This document shows positions 9,812-20,278 of a stretch of DNA of 64,000 bases, piece after piece; the first letter of the stretch is position 1; each line of letters opens with the position of its first letter. Both the position numbers and the translations under genes were made by a program. This stretch comes from Cyclaneusma minus. Taxonomy: Eukaryota; Ascomycota; Leotiomycetes; Marthamycetales; Marthamycetaceae. The stretch lies in the NCBI GenBank assembly GCA_037179335.1, contig JAKZHN010000001.1, positions 1,674,001 through 1,738,000 of the forward strand, read 5' to 3'. The notes under the pieces were generated by a model. It saw only the letters and a list, made by a program, of their open reading frames with translations, was not told the origin of the DNA and ran no database searches.

Positions 9812-10942
9812 CTAGATGGAACCCATCCGCAAGAGCGCCTCCACGGCCTCCCGCTCCTGGAGGTCCGCGCCAAATGCTGAAAAATCAATATTATGTTCTG
9901 CTTGATGCTGCTGCATCCGTGGTACCGATCTGGCCATGAGGGATAGCCCACCACCGCTGTGGGCTCCCCCGGTATATACATGGGAGGATAGTAGGTTGTG
10001 CCCGGGACCAGAGGCCGAGTAGCAAGTTTGACGCAAGGCGGCCGCGCCGACAGCCGCCCAGTCCTCGTCGTCTGTGATATCGTTGGGGTCGTCGTCCATG
10101 ATCTCGTCTTCCTCAGGAGCTTCCGAGGACGAACAAGAGCCGTCTAGGGACATCTTGTCCGCTAAATCTTCGGTCATGGTGACATCGATGTCTTCATCAT
10201 GGGAGAAGACACCGGAATGGCCAGTCCAGCTGAAATTGCCCCCGCCCAGCCGAGTCCGTCCATCGTAGCGGGCTTTGCCAGTTGCGATAGGCATGCCTGC
10301 GGAATACGATGATGGCCCGCTTGGAGGGGGCGAGTGCTTACTCCTTGCAGACTGGCCTTTCATCCTGGCATCCCACCGTCCCCATCCAACCTTTTCAAAC
10401 TGGACATCGCCATCTACTCCGCCGCCCTCGCCGTTGCTTCCACGGCCTTCTAAAGCACCAACTACCAGTCGGCGAGCCTTTGCGGGCGGAATGCCGGAGA
10501 ACCCGGGCACCGAAGTTGTCAGGTAGCCCATGATATGTCGTATGGCCAGAGGTCCGTGGGAGAGCAGAATCTCGGGTAGGTGATGCTTCGCAAGCAACGT
10601 AGGTGTAATGGCGCCGGCCGTTTCGAAGCCACTCAAAGATGGCAGACTGCCGGGCGCGCTGTCTTGGAGGTCGACGTCCGAATCGACGGCCTCAAGAGCC
10701 GGGGGATTGGTCGCGAGGGCGTCGCGCGCCTTGAGCCCATGAGGGGGCAAGTTGGGGGAAATAGAATTCGGAGGAGTCGGAAGAGCGTGGGCAGCTCTAA
10801 AAGCCGCGGTGGGAGCTCCTCCGGCCGCCACAGCAGCAAAGCTGTCGCGAGCAGAGGACTTGGGGATGTCGCGAGCAACAGTCGCCATACTGCCAGCCAA
10901 GGCCATGGCGATGCTGCTGGTGCCAGAATTCTTGGTAGCCAT
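9812..10942 (-). CDS. stb3: Sin3-binding protein, Stb3-like
   Basis: Single coding exon, 376 residues from the ATG at 10942 (MATKNSGTSSIAMALAG). Residues ~110-170 carry the conserved Sin3-binding region of Stb3: AITPTLLAKHHLPEILLSHG, then LAIRHIMGYLTTSVPGFSGI and PPAKARRLVVGALEGRG. In yeast, Stb3 binds the ribosomal-RNA-processing element in ribosome-biogenesis promoters and recruits the Sin3/Rpd3 deacetylase when nutrients are limiting. The rest is disordered with an acidic patch (EAPEEDEIMDDDPNDITDDED) and a short conserved-looking C-terminus (REAVEALLRMGSI). A likely 5' UTR intron runs from about 11,076 (GTGAGT) to the TAG just before 10,985. The frame is open 21 codons upstream of the chosen ATG. 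Confidence 0.88.
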   Translation of the reverse strand: MATKNSGTSSIAMALAGSMATVARDIPKSSARDSFAAVAAGGAPTAAFRAAHALPTPPNSISPNLPPHGLKARDALATNPPALEAVDSDVDLQDSAPGSLPSLSGFETAGAITPTLLAKHHLPEILLSHGPLAIRHIMGYLTTSVPGFSGIPPAKARRLVVGALEGRGSNGEGGGVDGDVQFEKVGWGRWDARMKGQSARSKHSPPPSGPSSYSAGMPIATGKARYDGRTRLGGGNFSWTGHSGVFSHDEDIDVTMTEDLADKMSLDGSCSSSEAPEEDEIMDDDPNDITDDEDWAAVGAAALRQTCYSASGPGHNLLSSHVYTGGAHSGGGLSLMARSVPRMQQHQAEHNIDFSAFGADLQEREAVEALLRMGSI

Positions 10943-12773
10943 TTCGATAATCGCGGGTTCTGCCGGAGGTGGTTTTCTGGAGCTATGTGCCGGCAAAGTT
11001 AGCACGTGGACTACATACGCTGCTTGTTCTGCAAGGTGTTGCGGTCGGGGGTGGCAGCCGCTGGGAGTGACTCACCAAAGTGGGCGATAAATAAACAGGG
11101 GTTTTGTCGAGACGCGACAAAAGACAGGAGTTCAGGTGAGGTGACAGAGAAGCAGGTCCGATGAGATGATGGTTATCGGAGAGGGCGTCGGTGAGCGAGA
11201 ATTTGGTTGGGCTCTAGGGAATCTGGGGATGCGCGAGCAGGAGAGTGCTGCCGATGCTGGGACGGGGAGATGGGAAGTCCGGCTGGTGCTGGCGTTCCGA
11301 GAATCGAAACGGGAGACGGGATGGTAGGAGTGGGATTGAGTGCGTGGGCAGGGAGCTGGGATTCTTCGCGATGATTTGTTGATCTTGTGTTCTGGTGTTG
11401 TGGTTGGGCGTCCGGCAAGGAGAGAGGGCATCAGGTCTTGACTGCTGGATTTCAACACAAGCACACTTGCCGCGGGAAATGACGGTGCGTGCATTTGTAG
11501 TAGCCTTCCGGCACAAAGAAAGTTGCTCCTTGCGAGCCAGTCAGGAGCGCACACACACTTGGAATTTAATCGAGCCTTCTGTGTCTCTGGTGCCGGCTTC
11601 CCAACATGAAGCAAGTTGAGCCCTTATCGCGCTCCAGGGATGGTGCGCCACGCCTGCCCAGGCCCACGATCCCCAGGACGAAAGCGACACGGCCGTCAAC
11701 CACTCGCGACGAGACGGCGTCATGATTCAACTCGGGCGGGGTCGGACCAAGCACCGTAGGGATCACGGCCTCGCCAAAGGCAACGTGCCCGCACACCAGA
11801 CAGCTGATATGTAGGGGAGGTCAGTCCGACAGGATTGATGCTACATGTATCAACATGCTGCAACATGAACAGCTGCGCATCCCTCGCGCGAGCGAACGCA
11901 ATTCTCCACTTTCACGGCCACGACCGCTCCAGGGCCAGTATCGCAGGCCACGTTTGGAGCCTCGAAGCCTCCATTAGCCCTCAAGCCCTCAAGCTAAAAC
12001 GACTGCCTCTGGGAGCGCCGAGAGCTCAAGCTTTTGCCCGCGTCAGCAGACTCCCCGGACAAGACGACGTGCAGCCACATATCCGTGCAGTCTGGTGCCG
12101 GCGACCACGCTTCCTGACAACTCCACCTGACGCAAGCAAATCAACCGCCATCCTTGCTGATCTGAGGATGTTCTACTTGAAAAGTGGGAGAGGCTTCATG
12201 CCCTAACTGGGATCATGGCTTTTGCTGTAGACTCAGCCACCACGAACAATGCCTTGGATTCTTTGGTTCCGTTCCTTCTTCGTGCGAGCGAGAGTTCGCT
12301 TCACCGTCCAACTGCTCCCCTCCTACATGTATACTAGTAGTGCTACGCTGGCACGTTGGCAGCCTGCCAAGTTACGAGCACCCTTCAAACTTTTCTTATC
12401 TAAACTGAGGTGATAATCAGCCGGTGTGACGGGATCAATCTGTCAACCGCAATGGTGGCAAAGGATCGGGGATCCCTTCTCGTCATATCCCTCTACTAAG
12501 CCGCCACCTGCGCCATTAACAGGACGAGGCCGAGGGATAGGATCATAGCCATATCGCTGTTCTATTATTATTATGACTACATGTACAGTGAGAGGCCATC
12601 GATATGTAACTCTCGGTCACTCAGATGGATGTCCCGGGCTAGACATCTCCCCGTTCCTCGTGGCGATTGGGGCACATTTTGGTGTCACGAGTGCAAGCTG
12701 AGTGCCAACGTCAGATCCGATGTTTTGGAAGACCACCGCCCGCAGCTGAAGCTCGTCCAATGTCTTTGAGAAA
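10943..12773. other. Intergenic, 1,831 bp: Stb3 promoter and TOP3 3' flank
   Basis: Contains the promoter and probable long leader of the Stb3 gene and the 3' flank of topoisomerase III. TACATGTA occurs three times, at 11842-11849, 12324-12331 and 12578-12585. ORFs of up to ~160 codons overlap in several frames and have no recognisable domains; I treat them as chance. Confidence 0.55.
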
Positions 12774-15033
12774 CTATCTGGCGTTGGGATCTCCAAGAAC
12801 ATACTGTCGGGCTGCCTATGTAAACTGTTAGCAAAATGGCCTTCCAGCTTGAATGCTCTTAAAGCAGTAGTTTGAGAGGTCTTACCGCTTTGAGGATCCC
12901 AATATTCGCCTGAGACCTCATAAACACTTGTCTGTATTGTGCAATACTCGCCTCCACCACATCATGACGTGTTTTCCGTCCTTCGCAGATGTCTTTCATG
13001 CTCAGCTCCATCTCCTTTCGTAAGAAAGGTTTACTCAGACTTGTTTCAAAGCCAATATTGTCGTAGCCTTTGATCAGTGCTACGCCCAATGTGGTGGGTA
13101 TGAACTCCTCAACGCTTCTTCTTGCGCCTCCTCCGCCACCGCCGCCCCCACGACCACGTCCACGTCCACGTCCACGGCCGCCGCCGCGTCCCCGACCTCG
13201 ACCGTTGCCTCTCCCCGCCGGCGCCTCTTCTGGTTCGCTCGCATTCTCGTCATCTCCATCTCCACGGTCAACGCCTCGCATTCGAGTCTCGACATATTCT
13301 CGGTCTTTGATCTTTTGGATATGCTCAGCCATGGTAGCATCCGTTCCAATTCCATTGGCGTCCATTAAAGCGATGAGATCAGGTTCTGTCAGATAGCCAG
13401 GTGGACTGGTCTTGCCATCGGTCATCCAGGCCTCCGTAGGCTCGAATTGCTCGCCAAGTATGAACCGTGGTAGGACCTGACTACTTGTCCAATTCTCGTA
13501 TGGATAGACATCCAGGTAATTGCGTTCCAGGACGATGAGTCCTCGAGCATGAAACTTTTCCTCTCCGTACTCTATCTCAACGATTGTAGCCGCGCCTTTG
13601 GCATCTTCCGAGCAGCATGCCAAGAACCGGCGAGCCACAAACTCGTACACACGTCTCTCATTGTCGTCCCTAAGTGCGGTCGGGTTTGCGTATGCGATGG
13701 GATGGATTGGAGGATGAGCTTTATCGTCGTGGCGTCCTTCTCGCGGCTGTTTGAAGCCTCCGTTCAGCAATCCCTGGGCGTATTGCCCCCATCTGTTGTC
13801 CGGTATTTGCTTCTCCACAAGGTTTCGCAAGTTGATACCTCGGTCAAACCGGTCCGTCTCTGTTCGAGGATAGCTAATGAACCCTTTCTGGTAGAGGGCC
13901 TCGGCTACAGTCATGGCCTGTTGTCCAGTCATGCGCAATTTGCTCGCCATCTTTTGCAGTTCGACTGTCGTCAGAGGCAGGGGTCGCCAACGCGACGTTG
14001 GCTTCTCTTCAACCTTGACCACTTTTGCCCTTTTGGCTCTGAGACATCGTTCGTACAGAATTGTAACAGATGCCCGATCGAACAATCGTACACGGCTCCA
14101 TAGAAAAGTGACATTTTTATCCTCTCTCCTATGGACGACTTTGATGGCCCAGAATGGCTCGGAAACAAAATTCTTGACTTGAAAGTATCGGTCAACGACA
14201 AAACCGAGGGTGGGAAACTGGCAAGATCCGTAACTGTATACACCGCGCTCGAACTGGCCGCCCAACTCCCGCAGACAAAGGGTTTGTAGTCTCGTAAAGG
14301 CGAATCCGATACGCAAGTCAAGCTCTATCCGGGCTGCAACAGCGTCAACCTGCCGGTCATCGAGATTGATGGGATTCTTGGCTGCTCGAATCACGTGCCT
14401 ACTCCTTATTAGAGATGGCGCGATCGGAAACCGGGGCTTTACACGTACGCCCGCTCAATATTGCTGAACCATGCTCGCTTCACCTCAAGCCTCGCATTTC
14501 TCTTGAGCGCTGACGCGCGGACTTCACCTCCAATATGCTCGCCTTCTCTGTCGCAATCGGTCCATATGAACAGGGCCTGAGCATACCGCGCTTGCCCCTC
14601 TATGTTATCAGCGATTGCTTTCTTGTCCTTGGCGAGGATTAGCAACCACACACGGACGGTTGAGAAAGCCTCACTTACATTGTCAATGTTAACGCTGACA
14701 GGGGCTTCGAAAAGAGACTGCGGCGGCGGATACCTCCAATCCTTGTACTCGGCTCCGAAGACCAACTCAGTCAAATGACCACTCACAGATGTCATGGTCA
14801 CGGAGCATCTTCCCCATGGTGGACCGAAATCAAATTCAAACTCGTAGTTCTTGATGTATTGCGACCGCGTACCGTGCTGTAGCGGGCAAGCGTCAGTTGT
14901 CGGGACCTAAGGGAAAGTGAAGGATATGTTTCTGTCTACATACCGTAGTGACCTGGCCGCCGCCCAAGTGGCCTGCGACAGCTTTGGCCACCGAGTTCTT
15001 CTCGGCCACACATAGAATCTTCCTGGGCGGCAT
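12774..15033 (-). CDS. top3: DNA topoisomerase III (type IA), with an RG/RGG-rich insertion
   Basis: Five exons: 15033-14944, 14876-14679, 14627-14449, 14398-12886 and 12815-12774, giving 673 residues. The enzyme passes single strands and, with a RecQ helicase and Rmi1, dissolves recombination intermediates in the nucleus. The Toprim domain starts MPPRKILCVAEKNSVAKAVA and carries WTDCDREGEHIG (DxDxE metal site). The active-site tyrosine is in KGFISYPRTETDRF. The intron 3 join restores ERAHVIRAAKNP. The last intron (GTAAGA to CATAG, branch GCTAAC) gives the tail ARQYVLGDPNAR. Between KDREYVETRM and EEFIPTTLGVALIKGYDNIG sits an acidic then RG/RGG/poly-Gly insertion of about 60 residues (13,120-13,290), which may bind nucleic acid or be arginine-methylated. 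Confidence 0.95.
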
Positions 15034-15979
15034 TGTGGATGTCGTGAGGAGGCTAAACGAAAGAAGCGGCCAGCTAGGAAAAGTTGCCATGCAGAAGCGG
15101 CAGCAGTGGTGTCCGACCGTCTATTCCGGACATGGCTTGCAAAGACAGCTTGTGGTTTCGAAGTACAAGTAGACCTTGTGAAGAAGGTGAGATAATGAGA
15201 CTTGAAACAAGCAGAGCGGGCTCACATCAGGAGCAGGAAGAGAGGTGGACTCGACCGAAATTTGGCCACTGACAGAAGAAAAGTATTTGGCAAGCAAGAC
15301 AAAACCTTCTTACCTTTTATAGGTGGTCCCCCGGCATATGGGAATGGATCCCAGAGACTTGAAAGCTTGGCCTGTAGCTTCGATGTTCAATCAATGTGGT
15401 TGATGTTGAGCTTGTGCAGGCTGCGATGTGAAATTGCGAATCTGCATCGTCGGCTAGCTCCCGATGCACGGTGGGGAGCTCCATCATGGTCAGTGCACAC
15501 TTTGGACCGTTTAATGGGCAAGAATATGTATCTCCAAGAATCAATAATATTATTAGCACCTGTAAATACTACCTACTAGTGGTTTAAGGCTACTCTCCTT
15601 ACTAAGAGTGTTTTCCTAATTACCAGGAGTATCTCTGGCGATTAAATTAGTTTTAAACAGTAAGGTACCACTTAGGCCAACTTCACCAGACTCACAGTGG
15701 TGTTATTGAAATCCCCGGTATTAATACCATTGCGTGCAGAGCTAGAAACATTTTTTTTGATAACTGCTTTTCTTCTGTCATGATATCTGTGTCACTTTTC
15801 AAACTAAAGCGGCCAAGACTCCTTTCACCATGTCATTTCTTTCTTTTGCTTGATGGCCCATAAAGACCCGACTAAAATGCTCTTAGCGGGGGCAGCTTGC
15901 ATGCATTCCACGGACCACGATCCCCGAGATCCTTTCCACTATGTTCAACAATCACCACGTTTACCATCAACTCTCCGCC
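15034..15979. promoter_or_regulatory. Divergent promoter region, 946 bp
   Basis: Between TOP3 (leftward) and the DUF1295 membrane protein (rightward). The part from 15,540 to 15,840 is A/T-rich. An ORF of 125 codons at 15,202-15,579 has no domain and is probably not a gene. Confidence 0.5.
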
Positions 15980-17187
15980 ATGGCTGCCCTTCCCACAGTC
16001 CACAGCCTCACCGACTGTGCCGACCTTTCGAAAACCGTCCTGGCGTATCTTCCCCAACTCTACGACGTGCCGCAGCTCGCGGCTCAGGCCTGGCATCATC
16101 CGGAGCTACTCAAGTCCATCTATCTATCCACCAACCCCCTCGTCACCTCCGTCGTCTTCTCGCTCGCTCTGGCTGCAGTCGTCCTTGTCATTTCCGAAAT
16201 CAACAGGAATTACTCCCAGGTCGATAGGATTTGGTCCATCTTGCCAACCGTATACAATGCGCATTATGTTGCCTACGCTCATCTGTCAGGCCTACCGACC
16301 GAGCGACTGGACCATGTATTGGCCCTGAGTTGTTTATGGAGTGTGAGTTGGAACAGCAGATATATTCTCGCTCTAAACACCTTCTGATTTTCCGTGTAGC
16401 TTAGGTTGACTTTCAACTATTGGCGAAAAGGCGGCTACAGCATTGGTTCTGAGGATTATCGCTGGTGAGACAAGGAGCTCTTTCGTCACTTTCGGTGCCG
16501 AGTCACTGACAGCTCCAGGGAGATTCTCCGAGAGAAGATTCCCCCAGTTCTATTCTTCGTCTTCAACGTCCTGTTCATTTCGTTGGCGCAAATCATCCTC
16601 CTTTTCATGGTGACCACTCCTACATATGTGCTGTTGCTAGCGTCCAAAATCAGCCCGTTAACCACGTCGGATCGAGTTATCGCTATGACACTATTGTGTG
16701 TCATAGTCGTGGAATGGTTCGCAGACCAACAACAGTGGGGTAAGCTGGCATTTGCATATAAGGTTATGATGATCAGTGCTAATCTGCTTCTTCGCCTTCA
16801 TTAGACTACCAGACCGCCAAAAAGAATTATCAGAAGACCGCAAAAGTCCCCAAGGACTACAGGCAAGAGGATCTCGACCGAGGCTTCATCGCCAGTGGAC
16901 TATGGGCATACTCTCGTCATCCCAACTTTGCAGCTGAGCAGGCTGTCTGGGTCGTCATGTACCTTTGGTCCTGCGTCGCTACCAATGTGTACGCCAATTG
17001 GACGGCGATTGGTACCGTGTCATATTTGGTACTTTTCCAATCATCAACCTGGTTCACGGAACTTATCTCTGCGAAGAAGTACACCGAGTACAAGGAATAC
17101 CAGCGACATGTCGGCAAATTTCTTCCGAAGCTCTTTGGTCCGCGCAACATTTTCGAGGACAAGTCAGAACTGAAGAAAACGAAATAA
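15980..17187 (+). CDS. DUF1295 / steroid 5-alpha-reductase-type multi-pass membrane protein
   Basis: Four exons: 15980-16342, 16400-16464, 16519-16739 and 16805-17187, giving 343 residues. An in-frame ATG at 15941 would add 13 residues; 15980 has the better context (CCGCCATGG). The protein has several hydrophobic spans (VTSVVFSLALAAVVLVI, VLFFVFNVLFISLAQIILLF, VIAMTLLCVIVVEWF) and the family hallmark SGLWAYSRHPNFAAEQAVWV followed by MYLW, typical of the C-terminal NADPH/S-adenosylmethionine-binding fold shared by DUF1295, 5-alpha reductases and isoprenylcysteine methyltransferases. Also typical are SQVDRIWSILP near the start and YQRHVGKFLPKLF at the end. It is probably an ER enzyme; its substrate is unknown. 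Confidence 0.9.
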
Positions 17188-17909
17188 TGAGCCTGGGCTC
17201 GAGGCAATGCAACAAACTTTGCAACGAGCTCATGGTATTTACAGGCCACGAGCATTATAAAGTGCCGTCCGCTGCTCTGGACTCTCGGTCACTTGTAGGG
17301 TGGAGGAATGGGACGGGGGATGATGCCCCTGATCAATTCTCGATTGCCTCGTTGGCGCATCTGATTTTGCCTCAAATTGGCTTTTGATACCGGATACGCA
17401 GCATAAGGGCTGACAATGCATATCAAGCAACGACGGTAGCACGAAGAAGAGCAAATGCTGGGTCGTAGTGTGATATTTCACTTTCAGATGGACTGCGGAA
17501 TCCTAGATGCCCCCACGTGGCTTCTAGAAAGTTATGTTTCTAGGCATCTTCTAGTCGAGATCTTCGGCGGCACCGTAAGGCGGCTGTGTCGATAGACACT
17601 ACCTGGTTAGCAGGCAAGAATGACATCAAACAGCGAAATTAAAGCAGCTAAGATAATACCTCGAGGGTCGAACCATCTGTTCCCTAAATTCGGTGTCTGG
17701 TACTGACTTAAACTTACCATGTTTTCGAAACATCGGGCTGCTGACTGCGGCACTGCACGTTAGGCTGCCGACCTGTCACGCCGAAATAATTTTGTCCAGG
17801 CTCCAAGAAACCTTCTGGGCTATTCAGACCGAGGTTCTGGGCTTGGGCATCAAGAGAAGATTTCGCACATGTAAGATACGAAAGAAAAATTTGCTTCTGT
17901 GGATATATT
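17188..17909. other. Intergenic, 722 bp
   Basis: 3' flank of the DUF1295 gene and upstream of an uncertain ORF. A missing first exon of that ORF may lie here; one candidate ATG is at 17621, but I cannot join it convincingly. Confidence 0.45.
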
Positions 17910-18560
17910 GTGGGTAGCATCGACGATCATCCACCTTCCTTTTCTTCAGACGATACGGTGAGTAAAACTCAAAAAGTAAGACTCGAGGGGGAAAATACTT
18001 TCAGAAGCCCCAAGACATTCTCGAGAGTATCACAACCACTGATACTTGAAATCTCATACAATTCACAAAGCACCACCACTCCTCTACAATTTCCCGTGTT
18101 CCACAAAGAGAACGTCTCCCAAAATCCCTCCCCACAACCATCAGGATGTCTCGACCAAAGCTCATCAAGCTCGGAACAGTCCACCCTATCCACAGCATCA
18201 GCCTGCTCCTACCCATCCCTGCCACCAAAAAACCATCTCCAACTACCCACCGAAGAATCCAGACCAAAAACATCAGACGGCAAAGAGGACTCCAACCATA
18301 CAGCTGAGAACCCACTACCAGCCTGGGCGCGAGAATTCAAAGCTCCAAGCACACTACCTCCGATCGAAGATTTGCTAGCAAGAGAACCGCTACCGGGCAC
18401 GTTTGGCTATGTGTTGCGTGCGCCGCCGAGGCCTAGGAATGTGGCTTTTGAGGAAGCGAAAGAGAGGGGGAGGAGCGAGGCGTTTGAGAAGGAGAAAGCG
18501 GAGTTGAGGCGGATGAGGGAGGAGATGAAGGGGCGTATTGTTGTTGGGAATTGTGCTTGA
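17910..18560 (+). CDS. Hypothetical protein, 5' end unresolved (no in-frame ATG)
   Basis: The frame is open from about 17,790 to the TGA at 18,558-18,560, but no ATG occurs in frame until close to the end, so an upstream exon is likely missing from this model. The C-terminal third looks genuinely coding: NPLPAWAREFKAPSTLPPI, then EDLLAREPLPGTFGYVLRAP and a charged helix (FEEAKERGRSEAFEKEKAEL). The upstream part is Ser/Pro/Gln-rich. It is unlike any family I recognise. Coordinates mark the readable stretch rather than a real start. It could also be a decayed gene. Confidence 0.4.
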   Translation: MGSIDDHPPSFSSDDTVSKTQKVRLEGENTFRSPKTFSRVSQPLILEISYNSQSTTTPLQFPVFHKENVSQNPSPQPSGCLDQSSSSSEQSTLSTASACSYPSLPPKNHLQLPTEESRPKTSDGKEDSNHTAENPLPAWAREFKAPSTLPPIEDLLAREPLPGTFGYVLRAPPRPRNVAFEEAKERGRSEAFEKEKAELRRMREEMKGRIVVGNCA

Positions 18561-19143
18561 GCTTCGAGTTTTTTAGACGTTTTCCATGCTGTCATTTGGC
18601 TTGAAGTGTGACTGTATGCATCACTGATATACCCTCTTGACGTCGTAGTTGGAACTCGGCTTACTCTCGAATCTCGATGAGTTGGGCTATACTCAACGGC
18701 TGGCCGGGCCGGGTTCATTATCCAGCTTGGTACCTATGTTTCAATGGCATAATGTGGTCGGTAATCTAGTATTTACATGAGTTGCTGGGGTATTTTTAAA
18801 GACTTGACTCACTTTTAACGGCTTAGTCCGTTGTCGATGACTTGGTTTGCTCATATGAACGTGAGGCACTTCCACTAATTTCAAGTCTTACAAGCTGTCC
18901 ACTGGAAATAGCCCGATCGAGTTCTGTCTCCTCGCATTACTTTCGGCAGCTCAAATCGCTCAGAAGAAACTGATACCACAGCCCATCCGGACATGGTACA
19001 TAGACCTCTTTCTGTCCCACTCTAGCTAGATCAACCAAGATCCATTGCACCCAGCTTGCAAAGTGCACACAACACTGTCAAGGCGCAGCAAGGGAAGATC
19101 TTGGACTGGATCACTGGTGTACATATTGCGATCTCTTCAAACT
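18561..19143. other. Intergenic, 583 bp, convergent gene ends
   Basis: Non-coding 3' flanks of the uncertain ORF and the TMEM205-like gene. Nothing distinctive seen. Confidence 0.5.
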
Positions 19144-19846
19144 CTAGACAATCCTAGAGGCGATCGTGAAGCCATAAGCAATAGTGGCTAAAAAGCCACC
19201 TAGATTGAACAAGGTAGAAATGCCATGTAGCTTGCCAAATTTGGCGTTCAGCTCCTGCATTTCCTTCGAGTGAGGAGCCGGATCGTAACTCTTCTTTCCA
19301 TCCCGAGTTTCTGAGTTGGTTAGCAAGCGTAAGGATATACAAAGACTCCAAGAACTTGCCCTGGTGCTTTCTCTCTTTCATACAATTGGTAGTGGCGGGT
19401 CCGATAACAAGCAGATTTGCTGCACTGCTCACCAAGATGGTTGCTAAGGGGGCCAATACGGTCCATCGGTTATTCTCGCCAAGAACTCCCGAGATTCCAG
19501 ATGCACTCCCCAAAACGCCAGGGTAGGTCAGAGCGAGGACAGCGGGAAGTGCTGTTTGCATGGAGAAGTAGATGGGGAAGAGTTTGGACTGGAGGGTTGC
19601 GAATTGAGGCCGGGGAAGAGCCTGGTAGGCTACCACGCCACCGATGAATGACTGCAACAACGATTAGTGTGAAGATTCTCAGAGAAAGCCGAATGAGTTG
19701 TCGCTGACTTGGAAAAGCTCGGTGCCTAGAAGACTGCCATATCTTGAAGAGAGTCAATACCAAAGCCGAAACACGGAAGGAAGGCGAGTAACTGACGCCA
19801 GAATATGGTAGGGCGCAGGTTGCCAGAGGATGGACGAGCCAGACAT
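19144..19846 (-). CDS. TMEM205-like (DUF4149) small multi-pass membrane protein
   Basis: Four exons: 19846-19797, 19742-19709, 19651-19360 and 19310-19144, giving 180 residues. The start MSGSSILWQPAPYHILA joins AYGSLLGTELFQ and then SFIGGVVAYQALPRPQF, a pattern typical of fungal TMEM205-like proteins. Hydrophobic spans are ALPAVLALTYPGVLG, TVLAPLATILVSSAANLLVI and STLFNLGGFLATIAYGFTIA. The NCMKERKHQE join needs intron 3 to start with GC (GCAAGT at 19359) and end CTCAG, a GC-AG intron. The 34-nt second exon is notably short. Human TMEM205 affects cisplatin resistance; the fungal role is unknown. Confidence 0.88.
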
Positions 19847-20278
19847 ATTGGAAGCTGTGTATGTGAATTTCCGAAAAAAAGCACAGCGATGGACTGATGC
19901 AGATAACTTGTGTCCAGGTTCAAGCAGGTTGGAATTTGGTAGCAGGGAGGAGAATTTATATATCGAGTATGTCTCGAGTATGGTTCGATATGTGTTTCGA
20001 CCTGAGGGGGTGGAATGACGAGTGCATAAGTTCCGCATCACATAATCCCTGCAAGCGCTTTGACCACCTCGGTCACATGATTTTCGTGTTGAGCACTCTA
20101 CGCGACGACGCGCTTCTATGTGCCTGGAGCACCAACTCCAAGCTTCGTGAACTTCAACCACTACACGCAGACTTCGACTACACTCGGAAGAGTACATAAC
20201 TCGCCACCAAGGATCCGTAGGACCGTCAATGTGAGAAGCGCTGTCTTTTCGCAGGTATCGGCCTGACCAACTGACACC
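19847..20278. promoter_or_regulatory. Divergent promoter region, 432 bp
   Basis: Between the TMEM205-like gene (leftward) and Ku80 (rightward). Overlapping short ORFs on both strands are not supported as genes. Confidence 0.5.
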
